This document shows, in pieces, positions 8,074-17,094 of a stretch of DNA of 64,000 nt. Under the pieces are notes generated by a model. It did not search any database. It saw nothing but the letters and a program-made list of their open reading frames with translations, and was not told where the DNA came from. The DNA comes from Sphingobium sp. 15-1 (lineage in GTDB: Bacteria > Pseudomonadota > Alphaproteobacteria > Sphingomonadales > Sphingomonadaceae). How positions within the stretch are numbered: position 1 is the first letter of the stretch; each line of letters opens with the position of its first letter. Location of the stretch: contig NZ_JABXJG010000002.1 of assembly GCF_013375535.1 (NCBI RefSeq), positions 868,001 to 932,000 of the forward strand. The letters are read 5' to 3'. The position numbers and the translations under genes were made by a program.

Positions 8074-8251
8074 TCCTGTACGCGTACTTATTGCTTCCGA
8101 ATGCCTAGAGCATTTGAATTTGGTTCATAACGCACTGCCGATGCATCGATGGCTGCTTCCTCTAAGCTACGCCGAGCGCCGCTCTCCACAATAACCGGAG
8201 ACGCCAAAACTCTTTCGAAAGACGCCAATCCGGCAGCGCCGAGAAATGCCG
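8074..8251. other. Intergenic region with AraC-type site
   Basis: This is the gap between the unrecognised gene and the end of the AraC gene. It contains the direct-repeat site at 8200-8229 and an AT-rich stretch near 8100-8130. The block CTAGAGCATTTGAA at 8104-8117 begins like the end of the intergenic repeat at 12988, but the rest does not match. No gene is visible. Confidence 0.5.
8200..8229 (-). promoter_or_regulatory. Direct-repeat activator site, copy 1
   Basis: GACGCCAA occurs at 8200-8207 and again at 8221-8228 in the same orientation, 21 bp apart, which is two helical turns. The 13 bp between are nearly the same as in a second site at 9431-9460, and across 31 aligned bases only four differ. 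Tandem direct repeats at this pitch are typical of AraC/XylS activators. The site lies about 140 bp before the start of the unrecognised gene and just past the AraC gene. Confidence 0.65.
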
Positions 8252-9271
8252 TTAGCTCGCATGGGCGATCGAGCGCTGTGTCCTCCACTCGCCGGGAGAG
8301 ACGCCCTCCCATTCCTTGAAGGCCCGGTAAAAGGATGTCGCGCTCTCATACCCCAGCATCGCGGCTATGGCGTCGATATCGAGATCGCGGTTGTCGAGAA
8401 GTTGCACGCCACGCTCGCGTCGCGCCTCGATAAGCAGCGCGCGATAGGTGGTCGCTTCATCGGTGATGCGTCGCTGGAGGGTACGTTCGCTCATCCCGAG
8501 TTCGCTCGCGATGGTCGCGACCTCTGGCCGGCCTGACGTCATGGCGCGCTTCATGGCGGATTTGACGCGATCACCGATCGTGCCCTCCGCCGCCGCTTTG
8601 GCGAAAGCGTCGATAAGACTTTGTGTGACAAGCTCCAGAAATTCAGGGCTATATCCGGGGAAAGGAATATCGAGATCGGCGCTGTCGAAGGTTATGGCAT
8701 TATGCCGAGCGCCGAACTGCAACTCGCAGCCATAATAGGCTTCAAGGTCGTCGCAGCGCGTTCTTTCCCTGGCATATTGGACGCGAACCGGCTTGATGCG
8801 TTGCCCTGTTCCCCGCCGCCCCAATTCGACGATGAACGTGAATGCCAGATCGATGGAGAGGGCGGGTTCGGCTTCCGTCGCATAGGGCCAGTCCCGCCCC
8901 ATCGACCAATGCCCCCCATCCTCCCGCGTCCATAATTTTTCGGATGAGACCATGCTCTTGAAATGGAGGAGACGGCTGATCGCATCCCGGAAATTGGCGG
9001 CATAGAGACCCGCCAGAAAACCGGGCTGCTGTCCGGTGCAGTCCCCTGCCTTGATGATGCGCAGCGCGAAACAGCAGTCGGCGGCCAGCGTCTCGATCGC
9101 CTTCCAGATGGCGAAATATTGCGGCGTCGAAAGGGGCGTCGCAGGGTTCAGATGAATGCTGGCAGGCAAACCCGCGAGATGCAGAACGGCTGACGGCTCA
9201 ATCCCTGCGGCGCGTGTCGCCCGCCACAATGTGGACGGAAAGCTGCATCGATCCGTCCCGGACCTGATCAC
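8252..9271 (-). CDS. AraC family transcriptional regulator
   Basis: This 339-aa regulator has an N-terminal OruR/ArgR-type arabinose-binding-like domain (about residues 20-200) and a C-terminal AraC double helix-turn-helix (about 245-335). The C-terminal part includes SELGMSERTLQRRI and the typical second-helix sequence AAMLGYESATSFYRAFKEW. The start is GTG at 9271 with a weak AGGG upstream. The gene lies between the two direct-repeat sites, so it is the likely activator of the minus-strand run and of the plus-strand GMC genes. The effector is unknown. Confidence 0.9.
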   Translation of the reverse strand: MIRSGTDRCSFPSTLWRATRAAGIEPSAVLHLAGLPASIHLNPATPLSTPQYFAIWKAIETLAADCCFALRIIKAGDCTGQQPGFLAGLYAANFRDAISRLLHFKSMVSSEKLWTREDGGHWSMGRDWPYATEAEPALSIDLAFTFIVELGRRGTGQRIKPVRVQYARERTRCDDLEAYYGCELQFGARHNAITFDSADLDIPFPGYSPEFLELVTQSLIDAFAKAAAEGTIGDRVKSAMKRAMTSGRPEVATIASELGMSERTLQRRITDEATTYRALLIEARRERGVQLLDNRDLDIDAIAAMLGYESATSFYRAFKEWEGVSPGEWRTQRSIAHAS

Positions 9272-9780
9272 CGACCCTGATCCGGGTATCTGCGCCCCGC
9301 GTCCCTGCGCGCAGATGGCGAAGCGATGTTTTCATCCGTCATTCTCATGGCACCCGCGTCCATCCCGTTTGCCGTTGCGTTCTTGATGCTTTGAAATTGA
9401 GGCAAGCATGGCTGCGGCGCACTAACGAATGACGCCAACACTCTTGCAAATGACGCCAATCGTCATGGCGCTGTCCGGAGGCGGCACGTGCCAGCAGCGC
9501 AAGGCGTGGCAGATTAAGGCAAAGCTCGTCGTGGGAAATCACCCGGCAGGTGGCGATCGGCTTCCTGCCATACCTTTTACGTATAGCCATCGATCCTAAT
9601 CGATATTTCCAGGCTGCTTGCTTCATCGGCATCCCTTTATCGGAACCGATGAAGGATGGGCGTCAGCTTGAGCCGGATTTCATGAACGGCGAAGCCGACA
9701 TCCAGTCCGGCAGGCGTGGTCCTGGAGCAAGTGCGCAAGGAAATGCGCATGCCGTGATCTCCGGGGGAGGAGAATAAAGC
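9272..9780. other. Divergent intergenic region, about 510 bp
   Basis: No convincing gene is seen. The region carries the second direct-repeat site (9431-9460) and, at its right end, GGGGGAGGAG, the ribosome binding site of the GMC gene. A short plus-strand frame (9550-9777) has no good start context and no recognisable sequence. The promoters of the AraC gene and the GMC operon should lie here. Confidence 0.6.
9431..9460 (+). promoter_or_regulatory. Direct-repeat activator site, copy 2
   Basis: GACGCCAA lies at 9431-9438 and at 9452-9459, the same 21-bp pitch and nearly the same 13-bp middle as the site at 8200. It sits 160 bp before the AraC start and about 320 bp before the GMC start. It may serve autoregulation, activation of the plus-strand genes, or both. 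Confidence 0.65.
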
Positions 9781-11457
9781 GTGGCAAGGAAACGAGACGA
9801 GGTCAGCGAGAGCTACGACTATATCGTCATTGGCGCAGGGTCAGCCGGTTGCGTGATGGCGAACCGGCTGACGGAAGAGGGAGCCTCGGTTCTTTTGCTC
9901 GAAGCGGGCAAATGGGATCGCGATCCACTCATCCATATTCCCGTCGGCATCGGCAAGATCTTCCCCGAACGGCTCCACGACTGGGGCTATTTCATGCAGC
10001 CGGACGCAGGCATTGACGGACGCGGCATTGAATGCGCGCGCGGTAAGGTGGTCGGCGGTTCATCCTCGATCAACGTCATGGTCTATGTACGCGGTCATGC
10101 GGGGGATTATGACCGCTGGGCCGCGAACGGCGCGCGGGGCTGGTCCTATGCGGATGTGCTGCCCTATTTCAAACGGTCGGAGCGATGGGAGGGCGGCGCC
10201 AATGCCTATCGCGGCGGCAACGGTCCGTTGCATACCCAGCGGACGCGGTATCGCGACCCGATCCTGGCATCGTTCATCCAGGCCGGCAAGGAAGCCGGCT
10301 ATCCGGTTACCGAAGATTATAATGGCGCCGACCAGGAAGGTTTCGGCTATGTCCAGTCGACTATCCATCGCGGACGGCGCTGGAGTTCGGCCGACGCCTA
10401 TTTGCGGCCCGCGCTGGCCCGCCGGTCGCTGCGCGTGGAGACGCAGGCGGAGGCGCGTGAGATCCTGATTGATGAAGGACGCGCGACGGGCGTCCGCTAT
10501 GTGCGCCAGGGGGTCGAGCGAAAGGCCCATGCGCGGCGCGAGGTGATCCTGTGCGGCGGCGTGATCGACAGCCCGAAATTGCTGATGCTTTCGGGCATTG
10601 GCGATCCCGATCAGTTGCGCGCCCTGGGAATAGGTGTGAAGGTCGCGTCCCCCGGCGTGGGCGCCAACTTCCAGGACCATCTGAGCGTCATCACCGTTCA
10701 CCGCAGGAGCGATCCCGCGCCGTTCGAACGGGCCATGCGCTATGACCGGCTGGCGGGGGCGATGCTCGGCGCGATGCTGCGGCGCGACGGTTTTGCGGGG
10801 GACGTGCCGATCGGCGCGACGGCCTTCCTCAAAACCGCCAACGGGGAGTCCCTTCCCGACATCCAGTTCCTGTTCCTTGCCGCGCCTTTTCCGGCCAGGG
10901 TCTGGTTCAAACCCTTCATTCAGCCGGTTCCGAATACGTTCGGATGCCGGATCGCCCTGCTGCGTCCTGAAAGCCGGGGCGCCGTGCGGCTGGCTTCCGC
11001 CGATCCGACCGCGGCGCCGCTCATCGAGCCGGGCTTCCTCCAGTCCGAGCATGATCGCAGACGGCTGCGAGACGGCGTCCGGATGGCCCGCAAGGTGATG
11101 TCGCAGACGGCGATGCAGCCTCATGCCGGGTCGGAGATCCTGCCCGGCGAGGCCCGGCAAACGGACGAGGAACTCGACGCCTTCGTTCGGGCGAATTCGG
11201 TGACGGTGCACCATCCCGCAGGCACCTGCCGCATGGGAGGAGAAGGCGATGCCGGGCGGGTAGTCGATCCGGAGCTTCGCGTCTGCGGCGTCCAGGGGCT
11301 GCGCGTCGTCGATGCGTCAGTCATGCCGGACCTTGTCGGCGGCAACATCAACGGCGTCGTGATGATGATCGCGGAAAAGGCGGCCGATCTCATTCGCGGC
11401 AAGGCTCTGGCATCTGAGGAGCCCCATCCCTCGGTCGAGCTGGAAGCCGCCCTTTGA
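9781..11457 (+). CDS. GMC family FAD oxidoreductase (choline dehydrogenase-like)
   Basis: A 558-aa flavoprotein of the glucose-methanol-choline family, which oxidises alcohols to aldehydes. The FAD loop GAGSAG is at residues 18-23, and the second GMC signature GKVVGGSSSIN follows near 88-98. The catalytic His pair is HHPAGTCRMG (His477-478), and the late Asn lies in GGNINGV near 521-525. The start is GTG at 9781, with GGGAGGAG upstream. No signal peptide is visible. It is followed after 28 bp by an aldehyde dehydrogenase, so an alcohol-to-acid oxidation in two steps is likely. It may pass electrons to a quinone or cytochrome, as other bacterial members do. Confidence 0.92.
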   Translation: MARKRDEVSESYDYIVIGAGSAGCVMANRLTEEGASVLLLEAGKWDRDPLIHIPVGIGKIFPERLHDWGYFMQPDAGIDGRGIECARGKVVGGSSSINVMVYVRGHAGDYDRWAANGARGWSYADVLPYFKRSERWEGGANAYRGGNGPLHTQRTRYRDPILASFIQAGKEAGYPVTEDYNGADQEGFGYVQSTIHRGRRWSSADAYLRPALARRSLRVETQAEAREILIDEGRATGVRYVRQGVERKAHARREVILCGGVIDSPKLLMLSGIGDPDQLRALGIGVKVASPGVGANFQDHLSVITVHRRSDPAPFERAMRYDRLAGAMLGAMLRRDGFAGDVPIGATAFLKTANGESLPDIQFLFLAAPFPARVWFKPFIQPVPNTFGCRIALLRPESRGAVRLASADPTAAPLIEPGFLQSEHDRRRLRDGVRMARKVMSQTAMQPHAGSEILPGEARQTDEELDAFVRANSVTVHHPAGTCRMGGEGDAGRVVDPELRVCGVQGLRVVDASVMPDLVGGNINGVVMMIAEKAADLIRGKALASEEPHPSVELEAAL

Positions 11458-11485
11458 CACCTCTTTGCGAACGGAACGCCGTGCG

Positions 11486-12991
11486 ATGCAGACCCAATCC
11501 AGCCTGAAACCGATCGATCCCGCGAGCGAGGGCGTTCTGCCAGGCCAGCGCAATCTCTATTATGGCGGACAGTGGCACGCCCCGCTGCGCGGCGGCACGC
11601 GCGCCGTGCACGATCCGGCGACCGGGGCACTGCTTTGCGAAATAGCGGAAGCAGACGAGCGGGATGTCGACGCGGCGGTGATCGCCGCCAAAGCAGGCTT
11701 TGCCCAATGGCGCGATGTCGCTCCGCTCGAACGGGCGAAATTGCTGCGCGAGATGGCATCGCGCATGCGCGCCAATGCGGAGAAACTGGCGCTGCTCGAT
11801 GCCATCGACGGTGGCAATCCGGTCCGCATGTTGCGCGGCGACGTTGAAATGGCGGCGGGGCAGATAGAATTTTTTGCCGGTCTCGTCACCGAAATGAAGG
11901 GCGCGTCGATCCCGATGGGCTCCGGTTCGGTGAACTTCTCGGTCCGGGAGCCTCAGGGCGTCGTGGCCCGGATCATCCCGTTCAATCACCCGCTGATGTT
12001 CTGCGCGGGCAAGGCGGCGGCGCCGTTGGCGGCAGGGAATGCGGTCATCATGAAACCGCCCGAGCAAGCGCCGCTCTCCGCCCTCATGCTCGCTGAAATG
12101 TTCGACGGGCTGCTCCCGCCCGGCGTGTTCAACATCCTGCCCGGCGGACGCACAGCCGGCGCGGCGCTGGCCGAGCATCCCGATGTGGCGATGGTGACCG
12201 TCGTCGGCAGCGTCGCCACCGGACGGGCCGTGATGCGATCCGCCGCCGAGACGATCAAGCCCGTGCTGCTGGAGCTGGGCGGCAAAAATGCCCTGATCGC
12301 CCTGGCGGACGCAGACCCCGAGGAGGTCGCGGATGCCGTCATCAGGGGCATGAACTTCGACTGGTGCGGCCAGTCCTGCGGCTCGACCAGCCGCGCCTTC
12401 ATCCACGACAGCATCTATGACGCGGTGGTCGAAAGGGCGGCGGAGAAGATCAGGCGTTTCCGCCCCGGCATCCCCTCCGATTCCGAAACGGTGATGGGAG
12501 CGATCGCTTCCGAGGCGCAATATGACCGGGTGGTTTCGTCCGTCGAGCGCGGGATCGCGGAAGGCGCGCGGATCGTCTCTGGCGGCAAGCGGCCCAATGA
12601 CGATGCATTGGCGCACGGCTGGTTCTTCGAACCGACCCTTTTCGCTGACGTGACAATGGACATGGCGATCGCCCGCGAGGAAATCTTCGGCCCGGTCCTC
12701 TCGGTGCTGCGCTGGCACGATGAGGAGGAACTGGTCGCCTGCGTGAACGGCAATGATCTTGGCCTGACCTGCTCGATCTGGACTAACGATCTGCACAGCG
12801 CGCACCGCCTCGCCGGCGCCGTCGAGGCAGGCTATGTCTGGGTCAACGAAGTCGCCCGGCATTTCCTGGGAGCGCCCTTCGGCGGTGTACGCCAGTCCGG
12901 CATCGGGCGCGAGGAATGTCTGGAGGAACTGCTCGCCTTCACCCGGGAAAAGAACATCCACATTCGGCTGAAGAAGTCGACGGCTGTCTAG
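11486..12991 (+). CDS. Aldehyde dehydrogenase
   Basis: This 501-aa NAD(P)-dependent aldehyde dehydrogenase oxidises an aldehyde to a carboxylic acid. Landmarks are Asn167 (in PFNHPL instead of the usual PWNFP), Lys190, the general base Glu263 (LELGGKN) and the nucleophile Cys298 (GQSCGS). ATG 11486 was chosen over an upstream TTG at 11465. It directly follows the GMC gene and probably removes its aldehyde product. Its stop codon TAG (12989-12991) lies inside the left end of an intergenic repeat, so the C-terminus may have been set by the insertion of that element. Confidence 0.93.
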   Translation: MQTQSSLKPIDPASEGVLPGQRNLYYGGQWHAPLRGGTRAVHDPATGALLCEIAEADERDVDAAVIAAKAGFAQWRDVAPLERAKLLREMASRMRANAEKLALLDAIDGGNPVRMLRGDVEMAAGQIEFFAGLVTEMKGASIPMGSGSVNFSVREPQGVVARIIPFNHPLMFCAGKAAAPLAAGNAVIMKPPEQAPLSALMLAEMFDGLLPPGVFNILPGGRTAGAALAEHPDVAMVTVVGSVATGRAVMRSAAETIKPVLLELGGKNALIALADADPEEVADAVIRGMNFDWCGQSCGSTSRAFIHDSIYDAVVERAAEKIRRFRPGIPSDSETVMGAIASEAQYDRVVSSVERGIAEGARIVSGGKRPNDDALAHGWFFEPTLFADVTMDMAIAREEIFGPVLSVLRWHDEEELVACVNGNDLGLTCSIWTNDLHSAHRLAGAVEAGYVWVNEVARHFLGAPFGGVRQSGIGREECLEELLAFTREKNIHIRLKKSTAV

Positions 12992-13093
12992 AGCGCGCTG
13001 CGTTAAATCGGACGCAAGACGCGCGCGCTAAGTTTTTGTTGCCGCATCGTTTTTACGCAAAACCGGTTCCCACTTTTGCGCACGATGCTCTAG
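12988..13093. repeat. Palindromic intergenic repeat element
   Basis: A 106-bp element bounded by the inverted ends CTAGAGC (12988-12994) and GCTCTAG (13087-13093). Its interior includes CGCAAAACCGGTTCCCAC (13056-13073), which I recall as typical of a small interspersed repeat common in alphaproteobacteria. It fills the gap between the aldehyde dehydrogenase and the MBL-fold gene and overlaps the aldehyde dehydrogenase stop codon. Confidence 0.7.
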
Positions 13094-13120
13094 GCCAGCC
13101 CGTTAGGAAAGGAATTGGCG

Positions 13121-14005
13121 ATGAAGATGCTCGGCAAGATAGGCAAGGTCGAGATAGGCCGCGTCTTTGACAGCGCGTTGCTGGGGTTCACGGCCCAGAC
13201 ATGGTTTCCCAACTTCACCCGAGAGGCGGTGAAGCCCCATGAACATTGGCTCTGCCCCGATCATTATGATCCGGAGACCGGGCGCTTTCCGATGCCCGTA
13301 CATAGCTGGCTTCTCAAGGTCGGCCAATATAATGTCCTGATCGACACCTGCATGGGCAATGACAAGGATCGTCGCGCCTTCGCGGAAATGCATCATCTGG
13401 CCAACCGCTATCTGGAGCGGTTGGCGGAGCATGGACTTCAACCCGAGGATGTCCACTTCGTCCTCTGCACCCATCTTCATGTCGATCATGTCGGCTGGAA
13501 CACCCGCCTGGTGAACGGACGCTGGGTTCCGACTTTCCCCAATGCGCGCTATGTCTTCTCCCGCGTCGAATATGAGGCGGCCAAGGCCGAAGCCGCCGAT
13601 CCCGAATGCGCACCCTATTTGCGGGCCACATTCGAGGATTCGATCCATCCTGTCGTGGAAAGCGGCAAGATGATGCTGGTCGAAGACCTTCACGAATTGC
13701 TCGATTGCCTCCTGCTTCGCCAGGCGCCCGGTCATTCGCCGGGGCATGTCCGCATCGAGCTGCGGTCGGAGGGCGACACCGGCGTCTTCGCCGGAGACCT
13801 GCTCCATTCGCCCATGCAGGTGCCCCTCTGGCATATGAGCAGCATCGTCTGCTGGAATCAGGAGATGGCGGCCGCGACCAGACGCGAATTGCTGGAATTC
13901 TGCGCCGATGAAAATGCCCTGCTCATTCCAGGCCATTTCGAAGCGCCGTATGTCGGCCGCATCAGAAGGGACGGCGACAGCTTCGCCCTGGATCTGGGCT
14001 GGTGA
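13121..14005 (+). CDS. Metallo-beta-lactamase-fold hydrolase
   Basis: A 294-aa hydrolase with the H-x-H-x-D-H metal motif (THLHVDH, residues 117-123), a further His in the APGHSPGH segment and Asp in AGDLLHS. Many MBL-fold members of this length hydrolyse lactones or thioesters (quorum-quenching lactonases, glyoxalase II-like enzymes). The long N-terminal part, with FPNFTREAVKPHEHW, is usual for the group called MBL-fold metallo-hydrolase in sphingomonads. The start is ATG 13121, with AAAGGA 7 bp upstream; a TTG two codons earlier was rejected. It follows the GMC and aldehyde dehydrogenase genes, so a lactone or thioester intermediate is possible. Confidence 0.88.
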   Translation: MKMLGKIGKVEIGRVFDSALLGFTAQTWFPNFTREAVKPHEHWLCPDHYDPETGRFPMPVHSWLLKVGQYNVLIDTCMGNDKDRRAFAEMHHLANRYLERLAEHGLQPEDVHFVLCTHLHVDHVGWNTRLVNGRWVPTFPNARYVFSRVEYEAAKAEAADPECAPYLRATFEDSIHPVVESGKMMLVEDLHELLDCLLLRQAPGHSPGHVRIELRSEGDTGVFAGDLLHSPMQVPLWHMSSIVCWNQEMAAATRRELLEFCADENALLIPGHFEAPYVGRIRRDGDSFALDLGW

Positions 14006-14173
14006 CATCCCGATCCGGTCCAGTTGGTCCCGCCCAATGCTGCGCGCCGGTGTGATAAGGACACCATGTGTGCCACCAATTGCATCTACGCATGACGCGC
14101 AGCCTGCCAGCATGATCCTCGTGCGCCCGCGGCTTTGTCGCCGGGATGCCGGGAACATCTTTCAAGAGAGACG

Positions 14174-15451
14174 ATGAGCACCTCATTCCAAGACCGGCGC
14201 TTGGCCGCCATTCCGCGCGGCCTTGCCTCCGCCACACCCTTGGTCGCCGTCCGGGCGCTGGGCAGCGAGATATGGGACGCCGACGGAAAGCGCTATATCG
14301 ATTTCGCGGCCGGTATTGCGGTGCTCAATGTCGGGCATCGGCATCCCAAGGTCATTGAGGCGGTCAAGGCCCAGATCGATCGCTTCACCCATACGTCTTT
14401 CCAGGTGATGGCCTATGAACCCTATCTGCAACTGGCAGAGGCGCTCAATGATCTGGCGCCGGTCCGGGGTTCGGCAAATACGCTGTTGTTGAACTCGGGC
14501 AGCGAAGCCGTGGAGGCCGCCGTCAAGATCGCCCGAATGGCCACGGGCCGGTCCGCCGTCATCGCCTTTGCCGGGGCGTTTCATGGCCGGACGCTGATGG
14601 CGACGACGCTGACGGGGAAAGTGGCCAACTATAAGCGCGGCTTCGGATCGATGGTGCCGGAGGTTTACCATGTCCCCTTCCCCTCGCCCGGATCGGGATT
14701 GACCACGGCCGATACCCTGGGCGCGCTCGACTTCCTCCTCAGCGTCGACGTCGATCCGGAACGCGTCGCGGCGATCATCGTGGAACCGATCCAGGGAGAA
14801 GGCGGCTTCAATCCGGCACCCGCCGAAATGCTGGCGGCCTTGCGCGCGCTGTGCGACCGTCATGGCATCCTGCTCATCGCGGACGAGGTTCAGACGGGCT
14901 TCGCGCGGACCGGCCGGATGTTCGCGGTCGAGCATAGCGGCATCGCGCCCGATCTGATCGCCGTCGCCAAGGGCATGGGTGGCGGCTTCCCGCTGGCCGG
15001 CGTGATCGGGCGCGCCGACATAATGAACGCCGGCGATCCGGGATCGCTGGGCAGCACCTATGGCGGATCGCCCGTCGCCTGCGCGGCGGGGCTCGCCGTG
15101 CTGGACATCATTCGCGACGAGCGATTGGCGGACCGGGCGATGGCCATCGGAGAGCGCATCGCCGCCCGCATGGCCGCTCTTGCCGGACGAGCGGACTTGA
15201 TCCCGATTTCGCCCCCGCGCGGCATGGGGGCCATGATCGCCTTCGACATCCTGTCGGCCACTGACGGGAAACCTGACCCGGCCGCCGTGAAAATGGTCAT
15301 GGCGCGTGCGCGCGAGCTGGGTCTGATCATCCTGTCATGCGGCACCCATGGTCAGGCGATCCGTCTGCTTCCGCCATTGACCGCTTCGGACCAGATCGTC
15401 GAAGAAGGTCTGACGGCGCTTGAAGAAGCCCTTTCCCGGAAAAGCATCTGA
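14174..15451 (+). CDS. Class III aminotransferase (4-aminobutyrate type)
   Basis: This 425-aa PLP enzyme transfers an amino group from an omega-amino acid or amine to a keto acid. The PLP-lysine is Lys266 (AVAKGMGGG), Asp237 (ADEVQTGF) binds the pyridine nitrogen, and GSEAVEAA near 109-116 binds the phosphate. The sequence is close to GabT/ornithine-like omega-aminotransferases. ATG 14174 has AAGAGAG before it; an upstream ATG at 14135 lacks this. With the following aldehyde dehydrogenase at 15568 it could form a GabT/GabD-like pair (amine to aldehyde to acid), but the pair is separated by 116 bp and a likely promoter. Confidence 0.9.
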   Translation: MSTSFQDRRLAAIPRGLASATPLVAVRALGSEIWDADGKRYIDFAAGIAVLNVGHRHPKVIEAVKAQIDRFTHTSFQVMAYEPYLQLAEALNDLAPVRGSANTLLLNSGSEAVEAAVKIARMATGRSAVIAFAGAFHGRTLMATTLTGKVANYKRGFGSMVPEVYHVPFPSPGSGLTTADTLGALDFLLSVDVDPERVAAIIVEPIQGEGGFNPAPAEMLAALRALCDRHGILLIADEVQTGFARTGRMFAVEHSGIAPDLIAVAKGMGGGFPLAGVIGRADIMNAGDPGSLGSTYGGSPVACAAGLAVLDIIRDERLADRAMAIGERIAARMAALAGRADLIPISPPRGMGAMIAFDILSATDGKPDPAAVKMVMARARELGLIILSCGTHGQAIRLLPPLTASDQIVEEGLTALEEALSRKSI

Positions 15452-15536
15452 CCCCCTTCATTCGGACCCTGCCACAGACGCACAAGCGGAACCATTCTTA
15501 TCAAGCCTGTTTACATAGAGACAGATTATACGCAAT

Positions 15537-15550
15537 ATATATTCTATAAG
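15537..15550 (+). promoter_or_regulatory. AT-rich motif before the aldehyde dehydrogenase
   Basis: The stretch ATATATTCTATAAG, 18 bp before the GTG start, resembles ATATATTCTGTATAT at 21960-21974 in front of the flavin reductase. Both share TATATTCTRTA. Either it is a common operator or a coincidence of AT-rich promoter DNA. Confidence 0.3.
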
Positions 15551-15567
15551 ACTCAGGGAGGTGCCGG

Positions 15568-17016
15568 GTGAAAATCGATTTCCACCAGAATTTCATCGAT
15601 GGCGCGTGGATCGATCCGGTGGACGGGGGCACGATCCCGATCTACGAACCAGCGACAGGAGAGCCGTTCGGCCTCATCGCGGCCAGCGGCGCCGCCGACG
15701 TCGACCTCGCGGTCAACGCGGCGCGCCGGGCATTTGACGACGGCGCCTGGGGACGGACGACCGCGACCGAGAGAGGCCGGCTGCTCACCCGGTTTGCCGA
15801 CCTCATCCTGCAGAATGCGGCCGAACTCTCGGCCATCGAAGCCAAGGATACCGGCAAGCCGCAAAGCGTCGCGGACGCCGACATCGCGGCGCTCGCCCGT
15901 TATTTCGAATTCTATGGCGGGGCGGCTGACAAGCTGCACGGCGAAGTCATTCCCTATCTGAGCGGCTATCATGTCAATGTCGTGCGTGAACCGCATGGCG
16001 TGACTGGCCATATCCTGCCGTGGAACTATCCTGCCCAGATGTTCGGGCGGACTCTTGCGCCGTCGTTGGCCGTCGGCAACGCCACCGTCCTGAAACCCGC
16101 CGAAGACGCATGCGCGTCATCGCTGCGGCTGGCAGAGCTCGCCAGCGAAGCCGGCTTTCCGGAAGGCGCGATCAACGTCGTCGCCGGTACAGGCCATGTT
16201 GCGGGCGCCGCGCTGGCGTCGCATCGCGGGGTCGATTTCATGTCGTTCACCGGATCGCCCGAAGTCGGCCAGATCATCCAGAAGCTTTGCGCCGATCATT
16301 ACATCACCTGCACGCTGGAGCTTGGCGGCAAATCCCCCCATCTGGTGTTCGCGGATGCCGATCTCGACGCCGCTGTCCCGGTGATCGTCAAGGCGATCAC
16401 GCAAAATAGCGGCCAGACCTGTTCCGCGGGCAGCCGCGTGCTCGTCGAGCGGACGATCCTCGACAAGTTCGCGGCTCTGCTCGCGGCGGCTTTTGCGAAG
16501 GTTCGCGTCGGCGCACCCGAGATGGATCTGGATTGCGGCCCCATCATCACGCGCAAGCAACAGCAGCGAGTGCAGGGCTTCATCGACCGCGCGCGTGAAG
16601 ATGGCGTTGCCGTGATCTCAGAAGGGGAGATAGCCGAGGGGGCCGCGGCCGGGGGCTTTTACGTCAAGCCCGTGGTGTTCGGGCCGGTTCCTCGCTCCCA
16701 TGCGATCGCATTGGACGAGGTGTTCGGGCCCGTCCTGACGGTCCTCCCCTTCGAAGACGAAGCCGATGCGCTCCGCTTGGCCAATGCAACGGAATATGGA
16801 CTCGTCGCCGCGATCTGGACGCGCGACGGCGGTCGTCAGCTTCGCCTGGCGAAGCGCATTCGATCAGGGCAACTGTTCATAAACTGCTATGGGGCGGGCG
16901 CCGGCATAGAGCTTCCATTCGGCGGAGCAGGCAAGAGCGGACATGGCCGTGAAAAGGGCTTCGCCGCGCTCCACGACTTCAGCAAGACCAAGACTCTGGT
17001 CTTCCATCACGGTTAG
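15568..17016 (+). CDS. Aldehyde dehydrogenase
   Basis: A 482-aa NAD(P)-dependent aldehyde dehydrogenase of the betaine/gamma-aminobutyraldehyde dehydrogenase type. Key residues are Asn153 (PWNYP), Glu251 (LELGGKS) and Cys285 (GQTCSAG). The start is GTG 15568 after GGGAGGT. The C-terminus keeps the family pattern PFGGAGKSGHGREKG. It follows the aminotransferase and may oxidise the aldehyde that the aminotransferase makes. It precedes the RibB gene by 78 bp in the same direction. Confidence 0.93.
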   Translation: MKIDFHQNFIDGAWIDPVDGGTIPIYEPATGEPFGLIAASGAADVDLAVNAARRAFDDGAWGRTTATERGRLLTRFADLILQNAAELSAIEAKDTGKPQSVADADIAALARYFEFYGGAADKLHGEVIPYLSGYHVNVVREPHGVTGHILPWNYPAQMFGRTLAPSLAVGNATVLKPAEDACASSLRLAELASEAGFPEGAINVVAGTGHVAGAALASHRGVDFMSFTGSPEVGQIIQKLCADHYITCTLELGGKSPHLVFADADLDAAVPVIVKAITQNSGQTCSAGSRVLVERTILDKFAALLAAAFAKVRVGAPEMDLDCGPIITRKQQQRVQGFIDRAREDGVAVISEGEIAEGAAAGGFYVKPVVFGPVPRSHAIALDEVFGPVLTVLPFEDEADALRLANATEYGLVAAIWTRDGGRQLRLAKRIRSGQLFINCYGAGAGIELPFGGAGKSGHGREKGFAALHDFSKTKTLVFHHG

Positions 17017-17094
17017 CCCGGTCGCGGTTGCGAGAGCCGTCTCGCGAGAACTGAAAACAGGGCCGACAAGGTCAGCAATAGCGGACGGGAGTGA

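Noticed and set aside
9550..9777. Small plus-strand frame before the GMC gene
   Set aside because: No ribosome binding site or recognisable sequence, and it lies in the promoter region.
14174..17016. A proven GabT/GabD pair for 4-aminobutyrate
   Set aside because: The two genes are adjacent, but sequence alone does not fix either substrate, and a 116-bp gap with its own promoter-like DNA separates them.
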